A stretch of 64,000 nt of DNA from Suilimivivens aceti (GTDB taxonomy: Bacteria; Bacillota; Clostridia; Lachnospirales; Lachnospiraceae): contig NZ_JAOQKJ010000010.1 in the NCBI RefSeq assembly GCF_025567405.1, positions 38,184-102,183 on the forward strand. Reading direction: 5' to 3'. The notes below the pieces were generated by a model. The model saw only the letters and a list, made by a program, of their open reading frames with translations, was not told where the DNA came from and searched no databases. The translations under genes and the position numbers were made by a program. Shown in pieces: positions 58,979 to 64,000 of this stretch (positions are counted from its first letter, which is position 1; every line of letters begins with the position of its first letter).

Positions 58979-60310
58979 ATGTATTTTAAAAGAAAAGTAT
59001 ACGATAAATTATTGGAATGGAAAAAGTTATACTCAGAAAAATACGCTGTATTGCTGGAAGGTGCAAGACGGGTAGGCAAATCGACCATTGCGGAGAACTT
59101 TGCCCAAAATGAATATAGATCCTATATTTTAATTGATTTTTCCAAAACACCAAGTAATATTTTGGAATGCTTTGATGATATAGGGAATTTGAATATATTT
59201 TTTCTGAGGCTGCAGGCAGAAACAGGAATCACATTGTATGAACATGAGTCTCTTATTATTTTTGACGAAGTACAGCTATTTCCAAGGGCCCGGCAGGCAA
59301 TAAAGCATCTTGTACATGATGGCAGGTACAGCTATTTGGAAACAGGCTCTTGGATCTCGATAAAGAAAAATGTAAAGGACATTCTGATTCCATCAGAGGA
59401 AATGAAGATAGAAGTATATCCCATGGATTACGAAGAATTCTGTGATGCCATAGGTAGTAATTATAAGCTATTGCAGCAGATTTATGATGGTGGAGCAGCC
59501 ATTGGACAGGCAACCAACCGTAAATTAATGAGAGATTTGAGGATCTACATGGCAGTAGGGGGGATGCCACAGGCAGTAGAAGCCTATGTTAATGGGAAGA
59601 ACTTTTCAGAAATAGATATGGTAAAAAGGCAGATCATATCTTTGTATGAGGAAGACTTTAAGAAAATTGATGCAACCGGAAGAATATCTGCATTATATCA
59701 TGCGATTCCGGCACAGTTGGCAAAGGATGCAAGAAAATATCGGATTACCACAGCAATAGGAAAAAGAAATAATACCAAGGCAGAAGAATTATTATATGAG
59801 TTGATAGATTCAAATACAGTTTTGCCATGCTATAATTCTACCAATCCAAGGGTCAGCCTGACGGACACGAAAGATTTTGACAGTTACAAGTTATATCTTT
59901 CAGATACAGGATTGTTTGTTACACTAATGTTTATTGATCGGCCGGTGACGGAAAATGATATTTATGCGAAGCTGCTTTCCGATAAATTACCGGCAAATCT
60001 GGGATATCTTTATGAGAATCTGGTTGCGCAAATGATTACGGCATCTGGAAGAGAACTGTATTATCATACCTGGGAGAAAAAAGGGAGTACGCATTATTAT
60101 GAGGTGGATTTCCTGATTTCAGAAGGAAGTAAAATAAATGCATTTGAAGTGAAGTCCTCAGGATCCGGAAAACATGAATCCATAAGGGAGTTTTGCAGAA
60201 AATTTTCTCAAAATATTAGTAAGGCATATTTAATATCACAGAAAGATGCAGGAAAGGAAGAAAATCTATCGTTAGAACCGTTTTATCTCTTACCCTTTTT
60301 GGTAAAATGA
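58979..60310 (+). CDS. AAA_14/DUF4143-family ATP-binding protein
   Basis: ATPase of 443 residues from the ATG at 58979 (GTGGAGGTG upstream). Walker A GARRVGKS (28-35), Walker B LIIFDEVQLFPRARQAIKHL, and the sensor-like ETGSWISIKKN. The C-terminal DUF4143 part (YLSDTGLFVTLMF, YENLVAQMI, YYEVDFLISEGSKINAFEVKSS) looks like a PD-(D/E)XK-type nuclease fold. Such proteins are widespread in anaerobes, often as clustered paralogues, and their role is unsettled. Confidence 0.88.
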   Translation: MYFKRKVYDKLLEWKKLYSEKYAVLLEGARRVGKSTIAENFAQNEYRSYILIDFSKTPSNILECFDDIGNLNIFFLRLQAETGITLYEHESLIIFDEVQLFPRARQAIKHLVHDGRYSYLETGSWISIKKNVKDILIPSEEMKIEVYPMDYEEFCDAIGSNYKLLQQIYDGGAAIGQATNRKLMRDLRIYMAVGGMPQAVEAYVNGKNFSEIDMVKRQIISLYEEDFKKIDATGRISALYHAIPAQLAKDARKYRITTAIGKRNNTKAEELLYELIDSNTVLPCYNSTNPRVSLTDTKDFDSYKLYLSDTGLFVTLMFIDRPVTENDIYAKLLSDKLPANLGYLYENLVAQMITASGRELYYHTWEKKGSTHYYEVDFLISEGSKINAFEVKSSGSGKHESIREFCRKFSQNISKAYLISQKDAGKEENLSLEPFYLLPFLVK

Positions 60311-60313
60311 GCT

Positions 60314-60338
60314 AAATAAATCGGAAGTTGTAGGGAGG
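60314..60338 (+). repeat. Intergenic array element, copy L
   Basis: AAATAAATCGGAAGTTG followed by TAGGGAGG, the serpin ribosome site. Right half only. Confidence 0.65.
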
Positions 60339-60345
60339 TATCGTG

Positions 60346-61701
60346 ATGAAACGAGTGATCGCAATTTTACTTATTTCAATCAATATAATTTCTCTGACTG
60401 CCTGTACGCAGAAGGCAGGGGAAAATGAAAAATATCAAGTTGTTGCTGCTGAGTATCCGAGTATGGCAAAGTATCCAGATGAAAGTAAATATACGAAATT
60501 AAATGGTGACTTTGACAGTGATGGTTTTGATAAGGTTTACGATGCATGGTGGGCCGATCGCAAAAAACAGATGGATCAACCGGATGGTTATAGAGATGGT
60601 CTGGATAGCTATCTGTCCACGCTTGTGCCACAGCTGCTCAGTGAAACCGGTGGAGAAAACAAAGCTTGTTCTCCGATTAATATTTATATGGCTCTTGCCA
60701 TGCTGGCGGAGGTGACCGATGGTAATAGCCGAAGCCAGATTCTGAACCTGCTTGATTGCAATGATATAAACTCTCTTCATGAGAAGGCGTCTGCAGTCTG
60801 GAATGCAAATTACTGTGATGACGGTGCCGTAACCAGCATTCTCGCAAATTCTCTGTGGATGAACGATCAAATCAAATTTAAGCAGAATACTTTGGATTCG
60901 CTGGCAAAATATTATTATGCATCCTCCTTCCGGGGAGAAATGGGATCTGCCGCTTATGATAAGGCACTTCAGGAGTGGATTAATCAACAGACTGGTGGAC
61001 TTCTGGAAGAACAGGCCTCGAAATTGTCGATGGATCCGGAGACCATCCTTGCTCTGGTTTCTACCATTTATTTCCGCACAAAATGGGATGGAGAGTTTTC
61101 TGAAAGTAATACAAAGCAGGATACATTTCATGCTGACAATGGTGATGTGACTTGTGATTTCATGCACCAGAGCAATACAAATACGTATTATTGGAGCGAG
61201 CGCTTTTCAGCAGCAGCCAAAAAGCTGGAAGGCAGCGGATATATGTGGTTTATACGGCCGGATGAGGGCATAACACCGGAGGAATTGCTTGCCGATGAGC
61301 ATACCATGGAATTTCTTCTCAGCAGCGGTGAGAAGGCCGAAAGCAAATTTTTGATGGTGAATTTAGCAGTTCCTAAGTTTGATGTGGCATCCGATATGGA
61401 GCTGAAAAAGGATTTGATGAACCTTGGTATTACGGATATCTTTGACCCGGAAACCGCTGATTTTTCTCCTATGACCGATGATACAGCGGCATATCTTTCT
61501 CAGGCTAAGCATGCGGTGCGTGTTGCGGTTGATGAGGAAGGAGTTACGGCTGCGGCCTACACAGTGATGATGACAGCAGGTGCGTGCGCTCCGCCGGAGG
61601 AAGAGGTTGATTTCATTTTAAACCGACCGTTTATATTTGCTATCACAGGGACAGACGGATTGCCGCTGTTTGTGGGAATTGTTCATCAGCCGCAGGTGTA
61701 G
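60346..61701 (+). CDS. Serpin-family lipoprotein (protease inhibitor)
   Basis: Predicted surface-anchored serine/cysteine protease inhibitor of 451 residues from the ATG at 60346, with GGGAGG 7 bases upstream. Cys20 in the lipobox LTAC. Serpin features are SPINIYMALAMLAEVTDGNSRSQIL, ILANSLWMNDQIKF, STIYFRTKWDGEF, the hinge VDEEGVTAAAYT and the terminal signature LNRPFIFAITGTDGLPLFVGIVH. The reactive loop (MMTAGACAPP region) suggests small residues near P1. Gut bacterial serpins can block host elastase; that role here is inference. Confidence 0.92.
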   Translation: MKRVIAILLISINIISLTACTQKAGENEKYQVVAAEYPSMAKYPDESKYTKLNGDFDSDGFDKVYDAWWADRKKQMDQPDGYRDGLDSYLSTLVPQLLSETGGENKACSPINIYMALAMLAEVTDGNSRSQILNLLDCNDINSLHEKASAVWNANYCDDGAVTSILANSLWMNDQIKFKQNTLDSLAKYYYASSFRGEMGSAAYDKALQEWINQQTGGLLEEQASKLSMDPETILALVSTIYFRTKWDGEFSESNTKQDTFHADNGDVTCDFMHQSNTNTYYWSERFSAAAKKLEGSGYMWFIRPDEGITPEELLADEHTMEFLLSSGEKAESKFLMVNLAVPKFDVASDMELKKDLMNLGITDIFDPETADFSPMTDDTAAYLSQAKHAVRVAVDEEGVTAAAYTVMMTAGACAPPEEEVDFILNRPFIFAITGTDGLPLFVGIVHQPQV

Positions 61702-61706
61702 TCTAG

Positions 61707-61937
61707 GTGGTTTCAAGAAAATTCTTCTTGTCCGAAGGGCAAGAAACAGAAGCTGATAATCCTACTTTGGGACTTCTGATTTGTAAAGATATGGATAAAG
61801 TAGAAGCCCAGTATGCATTAGAATCTACTAGCCAGCCACTTGGTATTTCTAGTTATGAATTATCAAAACTTATACCAGAAGAGTTCAGAGGTAGTATGCC
61901 TACCATTGAAGAAATTGAGGCTGAATTAAATGAATAA
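61707..61937 (+). pseudogene. C-terminal fragment of a DUF1016/YhcG-type PDDEXK nuclease
   Basis: The 76 residues contain DNPTLGLLICKDMDKVEAQYAL, SQPLGISSYELS and LPTIEEIEAEL-like MPTIEEIEAELNE. This is the C-terminal end of YhcG/DUF1016 PDDEXK nuclease-domain proteins of about 350 residues. The rest is missing, and the GTG start has no ribosome site. A left-over piece lying between the serpin and an NTF2-like gene. Confidence 0.75.
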
Positions 61938-61978
61938 ATTTCAATTTGCAGAATTAAGAAAACTGGTAATTGTGAGGA
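61938..61978 (+). repeat. Intergenic array element, copy M
   Basis: Left half ATTTCAATTTGCAG and right half GAATTAAGAAAACTGG, then TAATTGTGAGGAG. CAATTTGCAG (61942-61951) pairs with CTGGTAATTG (61963-61972) at 8 of 10 positions, keeping the hairpin although the sequence changed. Confidence 0.7.
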
Positions 61979-61985
61979 GAAAAGA

Positions 61986-62354
61986 ATGAATATAAAGCAA
62001 TTTTGGAAAGCTGTTCTTGCTCAGGATGAGGAAGAAATCAGAAAATATTTCCACAAGGATGCCTATGTAAATTGGCATTGTACCAACGAACATTTTACTG
62101 TGGATGAATATATTATTGCGAACTGTGAGTACCCTGGAGAATGGGATGGAATTATCGAACGGACAGAAATAGTAAATGAGTTAATTATCACCGTTACGCA
62201 AATCTATCCCAGGGATAAAAGTATTTCTTTCCATGTAACATCCTTTATTCAAACAAAAGATGATAAAATCATAGCAATGGACGAATATTATGCCGATGAT
62301 GGAAGTGCACCGCAGTGGAGATTGGACAAGCACATAGGAACATCTGTTAAATAA
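61986..62354 (+). CDS. NTF2-like/SnoaL-fold protein
   Basis: Small cone-fold protein of 122 residues behind GAGGAGAAAAG. The N-terminal IKQFWKAVLAQDEEEIRKYFHKDAYVNWHCTNEHFT and the later FIQTKDDKIIAMDEYYAD are typical of nuclear transport factor 2-like proteins. Family members are enzymes or ligand-binding proteins; no specific activity can be read. Array element M precedes it, and a possible left half of another copy (TTTTCAGTTGTG) follows its stop. Confidence 0.8.
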   Translation: MNIKQFWKAVLAQDEEEIRKYFHKDAYVNWHCTNEHFTVDEYIIANCEYPGEWDGIIERTEIVNELIITVTQIYPRDKSISFHVTSFIQTKDDKIIAMDEYYADDGSAPQWRLDKHIGTSVK

Positions 62355-62414
62355 TTTTCAGTTGTGCGCCCAGCCTAAGACACAGGCAGGATGTTGCTAC
62401 TCGTTTTTCGCTGA

Positions 62415-62528
62415 GGAAAGGCTTTGAATCCGGATCGGTTTTTTGAACAGCTGACACCTCATGGATTGCATCATACCTTTGCAACGAACTGTATCGAAAA
62501 CGGAATGGGCCTAAGAATTAGAAAATAG
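62415..62528 (+). pseudogene. Tyrosine integrase C-terminal fragment
   Basis: A frame of 37 codons reads LTPHGLHHTFATNCIENGMGLR, the box II region of a phage-type integrase, where the usual catalytic Arg of HxLRH is replaced by His. No start, upstream domain or Tyr box is present. It marks an earlier integrated element. The rest of the gap up to the Fic gene is non-coding. Confidence 0.75.
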
Positions 62529-62553
62529 TGAAAAAATAGTGAAATATTAATGG

Positions 62554-62603
62554 AAAAAGCTCTCCTTTTTGGATATAATAATATTTGAAAGGGAGGCTTT
62601 TTT
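62554..62603. promoter_or_regulatory. Inverted repeat and promoter upstream of fic
   Basis: AAAAAGCTCTCCTTTT (62554-62569) is mirrored by AAAGGGAGGCTTTTTT (62588-62603), about 13 of 15 pairs. A perfect TATAAT (62574-62579) lies in the middle and the ribosome site is in the right arm. The -35 (TGGAAA) is weak. The symmetry suggests an operator, perhaps for the winged helix of the Fic protein itself. Confidence 0.55.
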
Positions 62604-62605
62604 AT

Positions 62606-63706
62606 ATGATAAAAGTGACTTTGACGAACGAAATTTTAAGATATATTACAGAAATTGAGCGGAACAGATATAAAGTATCGTCAGTAAAACTCTCCAAAAC
62701 AGTTATGAATAAGCTTCGCAAAAATTCAAAGAAAAAAAGTTCGTATGCCTCGAACAAGATAGAGGGAAATCCCTTGTCGGAAACACAGGTGAACGAAGTA
62801 ATAGAAAGTGATGAAAGAAAGCATTATCTGAAACCGGAGCAGGAGGTCCGGAATTATTTTTTGGCGTTGAATTATCTCGAAGAAAAGGTAAAGAATAAAG
62901 AAAAATTTTCCAAGAAACTTATTTTAGATGTACAGAAACTGGTGGAAAAGGGGGCTTCCAAAGAAAAAATAGGTCTCAGAGGATCTATGCCGCCCGGAGT
63001 TCTGTTTGCAGTGTATGATTCCAAAACAGGGAATCCGGATTATATTCCCCCGGAATATTGTGACATTCCGGGACTTTTGGATGAATTAGTGGAGTATGTA
63101 AACACAACGGATGACCATCCTCTGATCGTAGCAGCCGTGGTGCATTATCAATTAGTAACAATACATCCGTTTGAAGACGGTAATGGCAGAACTGCAAGAC
63201 TGTTATCCGGTTATATTATGGATTTGAACGGTTACGGATTTAATGGAATCGGATCGTTAGAAGAATATTTTGCATACGATATAGATGAATATTATAAATC
63301 CATTCAGATGGGACTTCCGGCATTGTATTATTCCGGAAGAGAGAATCCTCCGCATCCGGAGATCTGGATTAATTATTTTCTGCGAATGGTGAAACTGTAT
63401 TCGGGAAAAGTCTGTGACTTACAGTTGGCTTCTGAAGAGGAAGATATTGCAGGAAGTCTATCTTTTCTGAAGGGAAAAGAAAAGGAGCTATTACTGTTTT
63501 TAATGAAAAACTATCGGGGAGAATTTACTCCGATCGAAATTAGCAGAGAATTGTCGGTAACAAATAAAACGATTATTAACAGACTAACGATACTGGTAAA
63601 AAATGGGTTTGTGATCCCTATATTAGTTAATAAGAGAATCCGATCGTATGAATTGAGTGAGTTTACTAAAGATCATGAGAAGCAAATTATAAAAGCTATC
63701 AGCTAA
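62606..63706 (+). CDS. Fic-family AMPylase/NMP-transferase (class II, self-inhibited)
   Basis: 366 residues from the ATG at 62606 with AAAGGGAGG upstream. The Fic motif HPFEDGNGR (187-195) is complete, with His187 catalytic. An N-terminal inhibitory motif S-x3-E-G (Ser49 to Gly54, SNKIEG) marks a class II Fic held off by its own helix. IPPEYCDIPGLL and FAVYDSKTG complete the domain. A C-terminal winged helix (SRELSVTNKTIINRLTILVKNGFV) could bind DNA. Targets unknown. It is the last gene before the right 116-bp repeat. Confidence 0.92.
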   Translation: MIKVTLTNEILRYITEIERNRYKVSSVKLSKTVMNKLRKNSKKKSSYASNKIEGNPLSETQVNEVIESDERKHYLKPEQEVRNYFLALNYLEEKVKNKEKFSKKLILDVQKLVEKGASKEKIGLRGSMPPGVLFAVYDSKTGNPDYIPPEYCDIPGLLDELVEYVNTTDDHPLIVAAVVHYQLVTIHPFEDGNGRTARLLSGYIMDLNGYGFNGIGSLEEYFAYDIDEYYKSIQMGLPALYYSGRENPPHPEIWINYFLRMVKLYSGKVCDLQLASEEEDIAGSLSFLKGKEKELLLFLMKNYRGEFTPIEISRELSVTNKTIINRLTILVKNGFVIPILVNKRIRSYELSEFTKDHEKQIIKAIS

Positions 63707-63710
63707 AAGT

Positions 63711-63826
63711 CTATATTTTCCAGGTCGTTGATGAAAAATAAGGACTGGAAAGTGGCGGTTTGGCTACGGTATTGAGACTTTTTTGAAAAGGAAGCTATGA
63801 TATTATTATCATGGAAGTAATTAACA
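63711..63826 (+). repeat. 116-bp direct repeat, right copy
   Basis: Near-identical to 43765-43880. It carries codons for YIFQVVDEK and the stop of the methyltransferase gene, with four synonymous differences in 31 bases, but only two differences in the following 85 bases. It contains the same promoter-like pair and runs straight into array element O. Confidence 0.9.
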
Positions 63827-63850
63827 AATCGGAGGTTGTAGTAAAGGGGG
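63818..63850 (+). repeat. Intergenic array element, copy O
   Basis: TTAACAAATCGGAGGTTG then TAGTAAAGGGGG. It overlaps the end of the right 116-bp repeat and supplies the ribosome site of the SdpI gene. Confidence 0.65.
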
Positions 63851-63856
63851 TTTACA

Positions 63857-64000
63857 ATGGGGTTTTGGATTTTTATGTTGATTATGGATTTGCTTCTTCC
63901 ATTTACGATGATTGGTTTTGGAAGATATTTTATGAAAAAGGCTCCAAAGGAAATAAATTCAGTATTTGGATATCGGACTTCGATGTCTATGAAGAACAAA
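63857..64000 (+). CDS. SdpI-family membrane protein, 3'-truncated by window edge
   Basis: The first 48 codons are visible: a membrane helix (MGFWIFMLIMDLLLPFTMIGFG), then APKEINSVFGYRTSMSMKNK. The PKxINxxxGYRTxxSMKN pattern is the SdpI signature, named after the Bacillus immunity protein against the SdpC toxin. It starts behind AAAGGGGG of element O. The gene runs off the window. Confidence 0.85.
   Translation, partial: MGFWIFMLIMDLLLPFTMIGFGRYFMKKAPKEINSVFGYRTSMSMKNK

Larger units (their letters stand above)
43765..63826. mobile_element. Putative integrated accessory element bounded by 116-bp direct repeats
   Basis: Two near-identical direct repeats enclose about 20 kb. The left copy contains the last codons of the methyltransferase gene; the right copy repeats them with four synonymous changes. 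A tyrosine recombinase lies 1.6 kb inside the left end. The interior is visibly richer in A and T. It carries toxin-antitoxin, conjugation-gene scraps, antimicrobial-peptide resistance and cassette-like small genes, unlike the metabolic operons to the left. No complete conjugation machinery is present, so it would be a passive or decayed island. Confidence 0.55.

Noticed and set aside
55201..63850. The recurring intergenic elements as a CRISPR array
   Set aside because: Copies are hundreds of bases to more than 1 kb apart, diverge in sequence, and each is followed by a gene; no cas genes are present.

Overview
The window reads as a chromosome segment of a Gram-positive anaerobe of the Lachnospiraceae (Clostridium cluster XIVa). 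The grounds are the clostridial fab/acc gene order, a tryptophan T-box leader, strong AGGAGG ribosome sites, and a GH31 alpha-glucosidase closely resembling the Blautia obeum enzyme. The genus is an inference. No tRNA, rRNA or CRISPR array was seen.

1-44 kb is ordered core and metabolic DNA, mostly on the + strand. (a) 1-7.4 kb: fatty-acid synthesis cluster fabG(partial)-fabF-accB-fabZ-accC-accD-accA plus an acyl-CoA synthetase, followed by a PAS/winged-helix regulator with its own promoter. (b) 9.4-14.5 kb: araR and araA-araB-araD, converting L-arabinose to D-xylulose-5-P, with a candidate AraR operator before araA. (c) 14.7-16.9 kb: a duplicated DUF1538 membrane protein translationally coupled to a tandem PII-like protein. 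(d) 16.9-20.2 kb: an MBOAT acyltransferase and SGNH partner on the minus strand, divergent from a DUF4358 lipoprotein. (e) 20.2-27.5 kb: murG, a TSCPD protein, a HAD phosphatase, a UPF0340 protein, an Rpn-type nuclease gene with an in-frame stop, pgi and a D-2-hydroxyacid dehydrogenase. (f) 27.5-34.3 kb: a complete trpEGDCFBA operon behind a TTGACA/TATGAT promoter, a T-box with a UGG specifier and a terminator. (g) 34.4-42.5 kb: an alpha-glucoside operon (LacI regulator, GH31, ABC binding protein, two permeases, second GH31) with two related operators. (h) 42.6-43.8 kb: an RlmI-like rRNA methyltransferase.

43.8-64 kb is an AT-rich accessory region. It is bracketed by two near-identical 116-bp direct repeats (43765-43880 and 63711-63826). 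Both contain the last codons of the methyltransferase gene, so the region looks like an element integrated at the 3' end of that gene. It holds a tyrosine recombinase, a RelBE-type toxin-antitoxin, an AbiE pair with a wrecked toxin gene, scraps of conjugative-element genes, and a two-component system controlling a BcrAB-type peptide-resistance ABC transporter. A run of unrelated small genes follows: VanZ, small membrane proteins, SGNH hydrolase, alpha/beta hydrolase, AAA/DUF4143 ATPase, serpin, NTF2-like, Fic, SdpI.

The most unusual signal is that most of these small genes are preceded by a copy of one recurring, partly palindromic intergenic element with the core AAATCGGAATTTG just before the ribosome site. 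Its two ends carry AATTC and GAATT. The array therefore resembles promoterless gene cassettes joined by recombination sites. This is inferred from at least a dozen copies read by eye and was not confirmed by any search.
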